Made by a program: the position numbers and the translations under genes. Below, in pieces: positions 52,222-60,898 of a stretch of 64,000 bases of DNA. This DNA comes from Fusibacter ferrireducens. GTDB taxonomy: Bacteria; Bacillota; Clostridia; Peptostreptococcales; Acidaminobacteraceae. The notes below the pieces were generated by a model that did not search any database, was not told the origin of the DNA, and saw only the letters and a list, made by a program, of their open reading frames with translations. Numbering within the stretch: position 1 is the stretch's first letter; each line of letters starts with the position of its first letter. Location: contig NZ_JADKNH010000006.1 in NCBI RefSeq assembly GCF_015352425.1, positions 62,001-126,000 of the forward strand, in the 5' to 3' direction.

Positions 52222-52283
52222 TTAAGACATTTTAAGTTCAAGACATTTTAAATTCAAAACATTCAAATCAAATGACGGCTCAT
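52222..52283 (-). pseudogene. gene-start relic with direct repeats
   Basis: On minus a very strong ribosome site (AAAGGAGGGGG) precedes ATG at 52283, but the frame closes after six codons (MSRHLI, stop at 52263-52265). Directly after it, 16-base direct repeats of the form AAGACATTTTAAGTTC occur two to three times (52222-52262). It looks like the start of a lost phage gene. From 52069 to 52221 I see no gene. Confidence 0.5.
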
Positions 52284-52349
52284 AATCCCCCTCCTTTCCA
52301 ACATATTTTTGCATCCTTTTGAAACATCATCTTAACTTTTAAGTTTGCA

Positions 52350-52403
52350 TAAAAAAAGCAAGACTCTAAATGGATTCTCGATAGATCCACTTAAGTCGTG
52401 CTT
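52350..52403 (-). terminator. long-stem terminator at the right end of the prophage relic
   Basis: AAGCAAGACTCTAAATGGAT (52356-52375) pairs with ATCCACTTAAGTCGTGCTT (52385-52403) with few mismatches. On the minus strand the stem is followed by T7. It probably ends the MBL gene transcript and separates it from the prophage. Confidence 0.85.
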
Positions 52404-52564
52404 CATATATTGCTATGCTATTAGAATACTACATAAAAAGTGCAATTTGGTGCAGACATAACCTTTTTCACATAAATCTAATTTTTCATTAAAAATAAGC
52501 CCATATTTCAGGACATAATATTTCCTTGTAATAACCGAAATCATTGGATTTTAGGCTTCCAACA

Positions 52565-52690
52565 GTTTAGTCCATTCAGTTTAATTCTTTTTGTTTAATT
52601 CTTTTTGTCTAATTCACTTTATTTAATCCATTTTGTTTAATCCGCTCCGCTTAGTTCATTCTGTTTAGTCATTCCACTTAATCCATTCAC
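52565..52690. repeat. degenerate 14- to 15-base tandem repeats after the MBL gene
   Basis: About eight units of the form TTTAATTCTTTTTG (later CTTAATCCATTCA, CTTAGTTCATTCTG) follow one another from 52565 to the MBL stop codon. The two units at 52579-52606 are exact; others drift. The bases 52404-52564 hold nothing recognisable. Confidence 0.75.
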
Positions 52691-53493
52691 CAGTTAAGTT
52701 CTAACCCTACGCCCACTTCTTGCACAGGGATAGCCTTGTGAATTTCGGCTTTTACAATGAACGACGTACAGTGACAGGGATATAAAAGCTTAACGTCATT
52801 TTGTACTAAATAGTGGATCGTCTTCTTCACTTGCTCATCAGCTTCAAATAAATGAAACCCACCGAGCACACCAAGCACTCTATTATCACCTGTTACCTGT
52901 TTAGCATATTCTATAATATTGCAAATGCCGCTATGTGAGCATCCAGTAATGATGTAGATCCCCGCCTCACTTTTATAAACTAGTGCTGTGTCATCAAGCA
53001 CATAGTCATCCATTGCCTTTCCTTGTATAATTTGCTTGCCTATGGCTTTTCTGTTTTCAAAATCATTCAGTTGTGGAATTTCACCTAGAAAAGTGATATT
53101 TGGACTCACTTTAACAGGCGTTTTAGATAAGACGAGCTGACATTTCATATTCAGTTCTTGCTCTGACATTGGCGAACCAATTGCCAACGCTTCAAAATAT
53201 TTCTCGTTAAAAGCTTCTGGATGTGCAAAAACAGTCACTTTTCTCATAGCCTCGTGTTCAAAAAAAGGACTTAACCCCCTCGTATGATCATTATGACCAT
53301 GCGAAATGACAATAGCATTGATATCGCCCAAGTTGAGCCCTAGTGCTTCAGCATTTTTCATAAACAAATCCGAGTAGCCAACATCTAATAATAATTTAGT
53401 ACCCTCATCCTCAATGTAGTAAGATACAGCCGGTTCCCCACAATAGTAAGCATCAATATACGTATTATTATCAACCAATACCTTAAGCTTCAT
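52687..53493 (-). CDS. MBL-fold metallohydrolase (7,8-dihydropterin/RFAP synthase-like subfamily)
   Basis: A 268-residue metallo-beta-lactamase-fold protein. It starts MKLKVLVDNNTYIDAYYCGE; LLLDVGYSDLF and ISHGHNDHTRGLSPFFEH (HxHxDH) bind metals. A late ITGCSHSGICNIIEYA and LYPCHCTSF complete the set seen in the subfamily annotated as 7,8-dihydropterin-6-methyl or RFA-P-synthase-like proteins. The true substrate is unknown. The ATG at 53493 has GAGGTG 5-6 bases upstream and is preferred over the frame start at 53505. It is monocistronic. Confidence 0.87.
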   Translation of the reverse strand: MKLKVLVDNNTYIDAYYCGEPAVSYYIEDEGTKLLLDVGYSDLFMKNAEALGLNLGDINAIVISHGHNDHTRGLSPFFEHEAMRKVTVFAHPEAFNEKYFEALAIGSPMSEQELNMKCQLVLSKTPVKVSPNITFLGEIPQLNDFENRKAIGKQIIQGKAMDDYVLDDTALVYKSEAGIYIITGCSHSGICNIIEYAKQVTGDNRVLGVLGGFHLFEADEQVKKTIHYLVQNDVKLLYPCHCTSFIVKAEIHKAIPVQEVGVGLELNW

Positions 53494-53703
53494 TTCACAC
53501 CTCACTTTTCTCTCATTATTCTTGAGTATATCATATTTTTAAGTAATCATCTTTTATAAAAGACTTTGATTTAAGAATTTTTACGACAACCATTGTCCTC
53601 CAAAACCTTGTACCTGTTAACGTTCAATTGCTTAGAGCAGTCTGAACATTCCTGTCTCTAAGCTGGACTAAAACGAATGAGATTCATAAGACTTTTGGCG
53701 GCG

Positions 53704-53736
53704 ACAACATTTGTGTCATCTCTTGATGTGCCACAG
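53704..53736. repeat. relic of the 105-bp repeat
   Basis: ACAACATTTGTGTCATCTCTTGATG resembles the first 25 bases of the 18060-type unit, with several changes, and again directly abuts a terminator. The remaining bases 53494-53703 show no gene. Confidence 0.5.
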
Positions 53737-53776
53737 CAAAAAACCTCCAATGATCACCTTAGACCATTGGAGGTTT
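53737..53776 (-). terminator. terminator of the SLH gene
   Basis: AAACCTCCAATG (53741-53752) pairs with CATTGGAGGTTT (53765-53776), followed on minus by TTTTTTG. Confidence 0.9.
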
Positions 53777-53818
53777 ACAGAACACTCTTTTATTAACGTA
53801 TTTCGTCTATTGACGTAC

Positions 53819-56683
53819 TTATGGTGTAACTGTGATTAAGAACTTTCTCACAACGGTTGCCTTTCCATTTTCCAATGTCACCATGACAACCTCAAGCGTT
53901 CCTGTTGAAAGGATATTATAATCCTGACCACTTGTGTAATTTGACCCGTTAATTTGAATCAATGACCCTGCAAAGCCTGCGTCCGTTACTGTGATTTTAA
54001 TTGCAGAGGCTGAAGTTGCTATCCAACCCGTTACAGTACCTGTTGAGTCAGTTCCACCGGGAGCTGGAATCGCTACATTTGTGACGCCTCCCACTGGATT
54101 TGAACTGCCTACTGAAAGTGTAATCGCACTTGGCGATGTTGCCTGAACTGCATTTTCAGCAACAGATATTGTAAACGTTCTTACTGCTGTCGTCTTACCT
54201 GTTTCTGCTGTTGTCACCACAACTGTTAAAGCTGAAACAGAAGTTGCAATTACATAATCTTCTCCACTTGTATAAGCACTGCTATTAATTGTAATTTCAG
54301 ATAAAGCTGATCCGGCATCTGTAACTGTAAATTTAATTCTATCGCCATTCATATAAGACCAACCTGTAACTGCACCTGTGGTATCTATGCCACCAGCTGC
54401 TGGAATTGCTACATTTGTAACACTCCCCACTGGGTTTGAACTCCCCACTGCAAGCGTAATGGCACTTGGTGTTGTTGCATCCACCATTGGCGTGTTCACA
54501 ACTGTAAACATATCTGTATCTGGATCATAACCTGTTTTGGCAAATCGCACTTTATACATGCCCTCAAAAGTACCGCTAACTGGTGCCAATAAAAACTCGG
54601 TAGAAGGTAAATATGGATCATAATCAGACCCCACTTGGAAATTAACACTGATTAAGTTACCCGCACCATCAAACAATTGGATATCTCCTGAACTTAAGCT
54701 TTCAAGAAGCACTGATTGCCCCTTATCTTCAACCGTGACCCAAATTTCACCTTGATCGTACATAAAGGCACTCACTTCTGTGCTATTATCAGCCCAATTT
54801 GCAAAATTGAACGCATTGCTTTGAGCTATAACAGTAGGCGTAAAAGGATCAACGCCTGTATAGAGTTTGAAATTGGAAGTATAGTTATTCAAATCGCCGA
54901 AGTCTCCGAGTATTGCCAATGTCATTGAATTGGCAGTTTGGCTGATCAACCCATAATGACCAAATCGACTTGAATCCGAATTATAATACACATCAAAAGA
55001 ATACGTTCCAGACCCAAATACAATTGTATTCGGCATCGAAATGGATGTAATATTTTGATCAAAAGTGACTGTAAAAGTATCTTTTGTCGTGGTAACGCTA
55101 CTTACTGCTGGCACACTTGAGGCATCCTTAACAGTCACCACACAAATTGCAGAAAAAGTCGTGTTTGCCACAGAAGTTGCCTTAATATTAGCAGTACCCG
55201 CAGCCACCGCTGTCACCACGCCATTTGAAACCGTTGCTACACCCGTATTACTTGATGACCAAGTCACTGATTTGTTAGTTGCATTGGTTGGTGTCACTGT
55301 AGCCGTAATTGTACCAGTACTGCCTCCAACCGTTAAAGCCATCGATGTTGTGGAAAGGACAACGCCAGTGACGTTTACAGTATCGTTTCCACTGTCGTTG
55401 CCGTTATCACCACCTCCACTTGGTGTTGTAGGTGTTACCGGCGTAGAAGGCGCGCCTGGTATTACCTCTACCACTTCAGTTGGCGCGGTTTCAAAGGTAA
55501 CATTTTTCACACTAACTTCTGCTGAATCTATAGTGCCCTTTCCTGTGATCTTTATTTCTGAATTCACTTTTATTTTTTTGACAACTGTATTTTGACCTAA
55601 ATCAATATTTGAATTTGCTGCTGAAATTGAAACGGTCATCTCTTTAATGTTAGTCTCTCCTTGTGTTAAAACTGCAACATCAGGTGCATCCACTTGAACA
55701 CTCTCAAAGCTACCTTCGAGGACAATCCCTTGACCTTTTGCATTATTAGAGATAACAACTTTAAGGCCATCAATATTGGTGGCAACTACACGAACTCTGC
55801 CACTGGAAGTTTTCTGAACCGTAACGCTTTTGTATTTACCGCCGTTAATGTGAATACTATTCGTACCACCACCTCTAACATAGGTCTCACCATCCACGGT
55901 CAAATTGTTTAATGTGACATCGCCATCGCCAACTTCTTCAGAGACGATTAAATCACCTGTTATGTGTAAATTTTGTAGTATCACGCCATCTGCTTTGATT
56001 ACGACATGATTATCTACCGTTTCCATACCTGTTTCAGGCCCATAGGTGCCTGACTTATCATAAACAACATAAGCTTCTGCAAGCGTATTGTTAAGTGCCA
56101 CAACCGCTTCGCCTCTTTTAACGATATCATTTGGTCTAAAGGTGTCATCTGGATAGCCTTTCATATAACCCGCTTCAACAACTGCATCTACGTAAGCTTT
56201 ACTCCAGACTGCAATCCTTGACACATCAGAAAAACTACTGATCGATTGTGAATTCAAAGCAAGACCTCTAACCTTAGCGATAATAATAGCCGCCTCTTGT
56301 CTTGTAATCGATTGATTTGGCGCCATCATCTTATTGGGATAACCCGTAATGTAGCCAGCCGATACCGCATTTGACACCGTATTGTAGTACCAATCTGATG
56401 TTTTAACATCTTTAAAATCAATTTCTTTGCCTTGGGTAAAATAAAAGGCTTTATTGACTAAAGCCATAAATTCAGCTCTGCTAATAGCCGCATCCGGTCT
56501 AAAAGTATTATCTGGATAACCACTTGCTAAACCATTTGACAACCACTCGTTAATTACATTTTCAGCCCAATGTCCTGCGATATCATTAGGTCCTGCAAAT
56601 GATACAACTGGAATCATAGTCGCTAACAAAATCAACGTCGTCAATAACGCAATTAATTTGTCCCCCCGCTTCCTTTTCTTCAT
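53819..56683 (-). CDS. S-layer homology (SLH) domain surface protein with Ig-like repeats
   Basis: A 954-residue secreted surface protein. A signal peptide ends near VVSFAG. Three SLH domains follow (about 34-205: GHWAENVINEWLSNGLASGY, DWYYNTVSNAVSAGYITGYP, WSKAYVDAVVEAGYMKGYPD), which anchor to pyruvylated wall polymer. Residues about 210-410 form repeated beta strands (ILQNLHITGDLIVSEEVGDG). After a Pro/Gly/Asn linker a BIG2 Ig-like domain (LSTTSMALTVGGSTGTITAT) occurs near 440-520. Two homologous C-terminal repeats of about 105 residues start SAITLAVGSSNPVG and SAITLSVGSSNPVG. GGGGGG precedes the ATG. It is a structural or adhesive envelope protein. Confidence 0.93.
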   Translation of the reverse strand: MKKRKRGDKLIALLTTLILLATMIPVVSFAGPNDIAGHWAENVINEWLSNGLASGYPDNTFRPDAAISRAEFMALVNKAFYFTQGKEIDFKDVKTSDWYYNTVSNAVSAGYITGYPNKMMAPNQSITRQEAAIIIAKVRGLALNSQSISSFSDVSRIAVWSKAYVDAVVEAGYMKGYPDDTFRPNDIVKRGEAVVALNNTLAEAYVVYDKSGTYGPETGMETVDNHVVIKADGVILQNLHITGDLIVSEEVGDGDVTLNNLTVDGETYVRGGGTNSIHINGGKYKSVTVQKTSSGRVRVVATNIDGLKVVISNNAKGQGIVLEGSFESVQVDAPDVAVLTQGETNIKEMTVSISAANSNIDLGQNTVVKKIKVNSEIKITGKGTIDSAEVSVKNVTFETAPTEVVEVIPGAPSTPVTPTTPSGGGDNGNDSGNDTVNVTGVVLSTTSMALTVGGSTGTITATVTPTNATNKSVTWSSSNTGVATVSNGVVTAVAAGTANIKATSVANTTFSAICVVTVKDASSVPAVSSVTTTKDTFTVTFDQNITSISMPNTIVFGSGTYSFDVYYNSDSSRFGHYGLISQTANSMTLAILGDFGDLNNYTSNFKLYTGVDPFTPTVIAQSNAFNFANWADNSTEVSAFMYDQGEIWVTVEDKGQSVLLESLSSGDIQLFDGAGNLISVNFQVGSDYDPYLPSTEFLLAPVSGTFEGMYKVRFAKTGYDPDTDMFTVVNTPMVDATTPSAITLAVGSSNPVGSVTNVAIPAAGGIDTTGAVTGWSYMNGDRIKFTVTDAGSALSEITINSSAYTSGEDYVIATSVSALTVVVTTAETGKTTAVRTFTISVAENAVQATSPSAITLSVGSSNPVGGVTNVAIPAPGGTDSTGTVTGWIATSASAIKITVTDAGFAGSLIQINGSNYTSGQDYNILSTGTLEVVMVTLENGKATVVRKFLITVTP

Positions 56684-56984
56684 AATAACCCCCTTGATAT
56701 GTTATTTTTTTCCCTTTAAGGCCATTTTGTTTCATCATTATAAATCGTTCTCTGTACCGATTTAAATCAGATCTTCATTAAGCTTTCAACTATATCATGC
56801 CCCCTTAAAATTTCCATTTCTATTGCATCTATTGTGATCATTGTTTTATGTACTTTAATTCTGCATGAATGCAATTCTTATTAAGAATACAGCTATCAAG
56901 TCCTTATACCCATTATTCTTAAAAATTCTCTAAAAGTTTTATACAGCATTGGCTTTTAAAAAAATACTGTTTTATAATCACAAA
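56684..56984 (-). other. leader and promoter region of the SLH gene
   Basis: AT-rich gap. On minus a TATAAT (56737-56742, in ACGATTTATAATGATG) lies about 55 bases before the ATG with a poor -35. I looked for a c-di-GMP riboswitch because of the cyclases in this window and found no recognisable conserved core. Confidence 0.4.
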
Positions 56985-57047
56985 AACCACACACCTTGAT
57001 AATCTCCATCTCAACAAAGAGTCGGATACAATTCAAAGTGTGTGGTC
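56985..57047 (-). terminator. terminator of the dicarboxylate carrier gene
   Basis: AACCACACACCTTG (56985-56998) pairs with CAAAGTGTGTGGTC (57034-57047). On minus the stem is followed by TTTTTGTG. The loop is long (about 35 bases). Confidence 0.75.
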
Positions 57048-57102
57048 TCCTAATATTTTAATATTTTATAATTTAATATTTTGCAATCTAAATCGCTTGT
57101 AA

Positions 57103-58380
57103 TTAAGCCATCTCTACATCAGAATCGAGTTCATTCGGTGCATAGTAAACCTCTTCATCAAATTCATTTTCTGTTTTAGCGACGATTAATGTACAAACGG
57201 CATCGCCAGTGATGTTAATAACCGTTCTACACATATCTAAAATTCTATCAATTCCTAGAATCAGACCAATGGCTTCAACAGGTAACCCCACCTGTACAAG
57301 GACCATGGATAACATTACCAAACCAACCCCTGGAACACCAGCAGTACCAATAGATGCAATGGTAGCTGTCAAAATAACGGTTGCAAAGTCACCAATCCCC
57401 AAAGGAATACCGTAGAGCTGTGCTATAAACACCGTTGCAACCCCCTGCATAATTGCAGTGCCGTCCATGTTGATCGTTGCACCAAGAGGCAAAGTAAAAG
57501 AAGCCAGTTCTTTTTTAACACCTAATCTCTTTTCAGCCGTTTCTATGGTTACTGGAAGCGTTGCATTACTTGAAGAAGTTGAAAATGCAACTGCCATAGC
57601 GGGTGCAAAATTCTTAAAGAATTGAATTGGACTTAATTTAGTCGTCGCATATAAGAGCCCTTGATACGTTAAAACACCATGAATTACAAGAGCGCCTAGG
57701 ACACATAACATATAGGCAAGCAAGGAGCCAATCGCGTCAAATCCAAATGTCGCCATAGTCTTACCCACTAGAGCAAATACGCCATAAGGTGCAAATTTCA
57801 TGATCAGCATAACCATTTGAAGAATGACTTCATTGACTTGCTCTAACAGATCCTTAACCAATTTGGCTTTTTCACCTATAATTGTAATTGCCGTCCCTGT
57901 TAAAAGTGCAAATATAATGATTTGAAGCATATTGCCCTTTGCCATGGCATCGATGGGATTGGTTGGCACCATATTGATTAATACGTTCACAAAATCAGGA
58001 CTTTCTGCCGCTTCATAAGTCATTTCCTGTGCTGTCATCTGCATAAAAGAACCTGGCTTTACAATGGTTCCAACAATAATCGCAATCGTGATGGCAATTG
58101 CTGTTGTCAATAAATAAAAACCAACTGTTTTACCACCAATTCTACCCAGTTTTTTGATGTCTCCCATTTGTGCTGCACCTAGAGTAAGTGACACAAATAC
58201 AAGTGGTACCACCATCATCTTAATAAGAGCTATAAAAACCGACCCAAATAAAACAAACCCAAATCCTACAACATAATCTTTTACAATGACATTTTCACCA
58301 AAAGGATTTAAAATCAATCCGACGATGACCCCTAAAAGCATAGCAATCAGAATTTTCTTCGTTAAACTTGTACCTTTCAT
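57103..58380 (-). CDS. dicarboxylate/amino acid:cation symporter (DAACS family)
   Basis: A 425-residue membrane carrier of the GltP/DctA/SstT family, taking up glutamate/aspartate or C4-dicarboxylates with Na+ or H+. Eight membrane helices and two hairpins are visible. The Ser-rich hairpin motif AFSTSSSNATLPVTIE and the unwound-helix motif NMDGTAIMQGVATVF are intact, as is TASIASIGTAGVPGVGLVML (HP2). The sequence ends in an acidic tail. AGGGGG precedes the ATG. It follows a GlnK/GlnL-like two-component pair on the same strand, separated by a promoter, so it is the likely regulated target. Substrate choice between glutamate and dicarboxylate is open. Confidence 0.93.
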   Translation of the reverse strand: MKGTSLTKKILIAMLLGVIVGLILNPFGENVIVKDYVVGFGFVLFGSVFIALIKMMVVPLVFVSLTLGAAQMGDIKKLGRIGGKTVGFYLLTTAIAITIAIIVGTIVKPGSFMQMTAQEMTYEAAESPDFVNVLINMVPTNPIDAMAKGNMLQIIIFALLTGTAITIIGEKAKLVKDLLEQVNEVILQMVMLIMKFAPYGVFALVGKTMATFGFDAIGSLLAYMLCVLGALVIHGVLTYQGLLYATTKLSPIQFFKNFAPAMAVAFSTSSSNATLPVTIETAEKRLGVKKELASFTLPLGATINMDGTAIMQGVATVFIAQLYGIPLGIGDFATVILTATIASIGTAGVPGVGLVMLSMVLVQVGLPVEAIGLILGIDRILDMCRTVINITGDAVCTLIVAKTENEFDEEVYYAPNELDSDVEMA

Positions 58381-58461
58381 GTTGTTCCCCCTTTTTTAAA
58401 ATTCAAAATAAATAAAAGTTTTACAAGATTACATTTTATTTATACAGAAGGGACTACATAT

Positions 58462-58502
58462 TCCTACAAATTATTACAGAATCCTACGCATTTTCATGTC
58501 AA
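58462..58502 (-). promoter_or_regulatory. promoter of the carrier gene with 20-base-spaced direct repeats
   Basis: On minus TTGACA (58497-58502), 18 bases, TGTAAT (58473-58478). GTAGGA occurs twice (58482-58487 in the spacer, 58462-58467 after the -10), 20 bases apart, about two helical turns. This is a candidate site for the neighbouring response regulator. Confidence 0.65.
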
Positions 58503-58520
58503 TTTTGTAATAAAACAGTT

Positions 58521-59420
58521 CTATTTATTCATTTCAATAATCAACCCGGCGATGAATTTTTTTATATTGATCTTGCCGGGCTCTTTTGAGCGTCTTTTTA
58601 AATACTCCATTTCCTTTCTCACTTCTCTAAATTCAAATAGTGTATTGGCATACCGATCAAAATACATGTTTTCATAATCGTCAAGACCGATTTCAGCAAT
58701 TGTTTCAAGCGCTTGTCCAATCGTTCGCCTTATGCGTTGCTCAATGGTCTTTTCATTGACGATTTCACCTTTCTCTCTTTCATACTTATCACTGACATAC
58801 GTATAGAGTTCTGAAAGTCTGTAATCCAACACTTTTTTCCTGATGCCATCGTCAAATCCAAGAATAAATTCAACGATATGGAGGATGTCCTTTGTTCCAG
58901 AATCACTAATCACACCTAAGTGAGACAAAATCTCTTTTGCACTGGAAAGTGGGTCTCTATCTATTTTACTAATTTCCATAACTTGATCCTCATTCAAAGA
59001 CTGCATACTTTTAAAGGCAGATTGAAATGAGTCAATCACTTTTTTCATTTTCAGTTTTTCATCAATCCGTTTGACGACATTAATCACCTCGATGACATTG
59101 ATAGGCTTGTTAATATAAAACTCAATACCGCTATTATAGGCTTTAGAAACCATATCCTTTGCGTGCACTTCGCTGATCATTATAAACGGTAAATCCTTAA
59201 ATTTAGGTTTCAATTGAGACACCAAAGTGATCCCATCGATTTTAGGTAGCAATAGGTCTACAATTACAATATCTGGCTTTAACTTTACAATTTCGTCAAC
59301 CGCATTCTCACCAGTGGTATCCTTCCCAACCACATCGCCCAAATTCTGATTGACAATAATTTTTGAGAGTATGCTGATGACACTTATATCATCATCTATC
59401 AGATAGAAATTATAATTCAT
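58521..59420 (-). CDS. response regulator, GlnL/YcbB-like
   Basis: A 299-residue regulator. The receiver domain (1-120) has acidic pair DDD near residues 9-11, phospho-acceptor Asp in DIVIVDLLLPKIDG, the MISEVHAKDM switch region and Lys in YINKPI. The C-terminal domain (about 145-299; LSHLGVISDSGTKDILHIVE, QRIRRTIGQALETIAEIGLD, MYFDRYANTLFEFREVRKEM) is the YcbB domain, as in B. subtilis GlnL, which controls glutamine uptake and use. AGGAGG lies 5 bases before the ATG, 9 bases after its kinase. It probably acts on the adjacent carrier gene; this is inferred from context. Confidence 0.9.
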   Translation of the reverse strand: MNYNFYLIDDDISVISILSKIIVNQNLGDVVGKDTTGENAVDEIVKLKPDIVIVDLLLPKIDGITLVSQLKPKFKDLPFIMISEVHAKDMVSKAYNSGIEFYINKPINVIEVINVVKRIDEKLKMKKVIDSFQSAFKSMQSLNEDQVMEISKIDRDPLSSAKEILSHLGVISDSGTKDILHIVEFILGFDDGIRKKVLDYRLSELYTYVSDKYEREKGEIVNEKTIEQRIRRTIGQALETIAEIGLDDYENMYFDRYANTLFEFREVRKEMEYLKRRSKEPGKINIKKFIAGLIIEMNK

Positions 59421-59429
59421 AAACGCCTC

Positions 59430-60716
59430 CTACTGTTGGTTTTCGGTGTCCTCTCGCTCACTTACCAAGCAAATCTTTGGAATTACTATATCAAATTTAG
59501 TGCTAATACCCTTTTGAGATTCTACCACCAATTTGCCCTCTAATATGTCTTCAACAAGATATTTAACGTGTGTTAACCCAATCCCAGAGGACATAATGCC
59601 ATTGATTTCATTGTACTTCGTTGAATAACCGGGTTCAAAGATGAGATTTAAATCCATCTCTTCTATGCCTATGCCATCATCGTACACGCTTATAAAGATC
59701 AACTCGTCTTTCAAATTTTCATAGATGCTGATCAATCCTGTATGCTCAATGGCCTCGATCGCATTTACCACAAGGTTATTGAGCACTGAAATTAGAGCAA
59801 AATATTCATTGGTTTTGAAGTTATAGAACTTACTGATCTCAAATTTTATTTTTTTCCCTTTGGATTCAGCCAACTTTTGATTGGTTTCAGTGACAATACT
59901 GAGTATCTCAAAAAAAGACATTTGAAAACTTGAAGTCTCTTCAATACTCTTCTCTATACCTGCAATCACTCTCGTATAATCTTTTTTTATCTCGTGAATA
60001 TCTTTCGCAACCGTTAATATGGCCGTTTTCTCTTCACCATCTTGAATTTTTTCATAGATCTCAAAACTGCGCCTCATGGCATCCTCTATATCATTTTTTG
60101 ATTTTCTAAGAAAAAACAATTCCGTTTTCAAACTGGACATAAGAACGATCTTTTCCACAAATTTTTGATGATTTTGTCGCTCTTTAATATGTTGCAAATA
60201 ATAGTTGGAAATATAGATTAAAATGGTCGTAAAAATGGTTCTAAACAATCCAATGATAATAATCGTATAAATCACATGTTCGAAATTGGCACTTTGCCAT
60301 TCTCTTCTTACAATCACTTCAATAATGTTCGGAATACTATCGCAAATCCAAATGCTCAAAAAAAGTATCAGTGGATTTTTGAGAAAACTTCTCACATCCA
60401 GTAGCACAAAAAAGATGCTGTAAAAAATATAAAAGAAGACCACTGGATAGTAAATTTGAAACGCTTCTAAGTAAGTGCCATTTTGATTGAACACAAAAAC
60501 GGAACTTCTTACGAAAAACATCAATAGTCCCACAAGATTAATCGTCGGTAACGGTTTAATCTCCTTAAACGTCAGCATGAGAATATTGAGTACCACAACT
60601 GCAAAGGTAAGTCTAAATTCTGTTCCAAATGGTGCGAAGTATATTTGTCCCATAAACGTGGTGAAAACAGCCACTAAAATGGTTTTTTCTATCTGCCTTG
60701 AGTTTTGATTGATCAA
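59430..60716 (-). CDS. sensor histidine kinase, GlnK/YcbA-like
   Basis: A 428-residue membrane kinase. Five to six hydrophobic segments fill residues about 10-185 (ILVAVFTTFMGQIYFAPFG, LTFAVVVLNILMLTFKEI, YYPVVFFYIFYSIFFVLL). A coiled region with AKDIHEIKKDYTRVI (probable phospho-His) follows, then an HATPase domain with VLNNLVVNAIEAIEHTG (N box), VYDDGIGI (G1) and SSGIGLTHVKYLVED (G2). The layout matches the GlnK (YcbA) kinases that pair with YcbB-domain regulators. The only plausible start is a TTG at 60716, since the next ATG falls inside the first membrane segment; GGGATG lies about 10 bases upstream. Confidence 0.85.
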   Translation of the reverse strand: MINQNSRQIEKTILVAVFTTFMGQIYFAPFGTEFRLTFAVVVLNILMLTFKEIKPLPTINLVGLLMFFVRSSVFVFNQNGTYLEAFQIYYPVVFFYIFYSIFFVLLDVRSFLKNPLILFLSIWICDSIPNIIEVIVRREWQSANFEHVIYTIIIIGLFRTIFTTILIYISNYYLQHIKERQNHQKFVEKIVLMSSLKTELFFLRKSKNDIEDAMRRSFEIYEKIQDGEEKTAILTVAKDIHEIKKDYTRVIAGIEKSIEETSSFQMSFFEILSIVTETNQKLAESKGKKIKFEISKFYNFKTNEYFALISVLNNLVVNAIEAIEHTGLISIYENLKDELIFISVYDDGIGIEEMDLNLIFEPGYSTKYNEINGIMSSGIGLTHVKYLVEDILEGKLVVESQKGISTKFDIVIPKICLVSEREDTENQQ

Positions 60717-60787
60717 GCGCCTATCACATCCCCAAATTAAATTGTTACGTTTATTTTATCATATTATCATGGAAAATATTATTACGG

Positions 60788-60834
60788 AAAAAAGGCGCTT
60801 ACATTTTGAAAATACAAATCGTAAACGCCTTTTA
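60788..60834 (-). terminator. terminator of the aminotransferase gene
   Basis: AAAAGGCGCTTAC pairs with GTAAACGCCTTTT. On minus the stem is followed by T6. It separates the aminotransferase from the kinase gene. Confidence 0.88.
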
Positions 60835-60898
60835 TAACACCATCCTTCACTTTAGAAGATTTATTTTAATTCAAATCGATTCCGTTCAGAACCTGCTT

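Noticed and set aside
55065-55595. Plus-strand 176-residue frame opposite the SLH gene
   Set aside because: It lies opposite a clear 954-residue SLH/BIG2 coding sequence; Val/Thr-rich composition mirrors the beta-rich gene on the other strand.
56684-57102. c-di-GMP riboswitch before the SLH gene
   Set aside because: I looked for the conserved aptamer core because of the many c-di-GMP genes, but found no matching conserved blocks or a coupled terminator.
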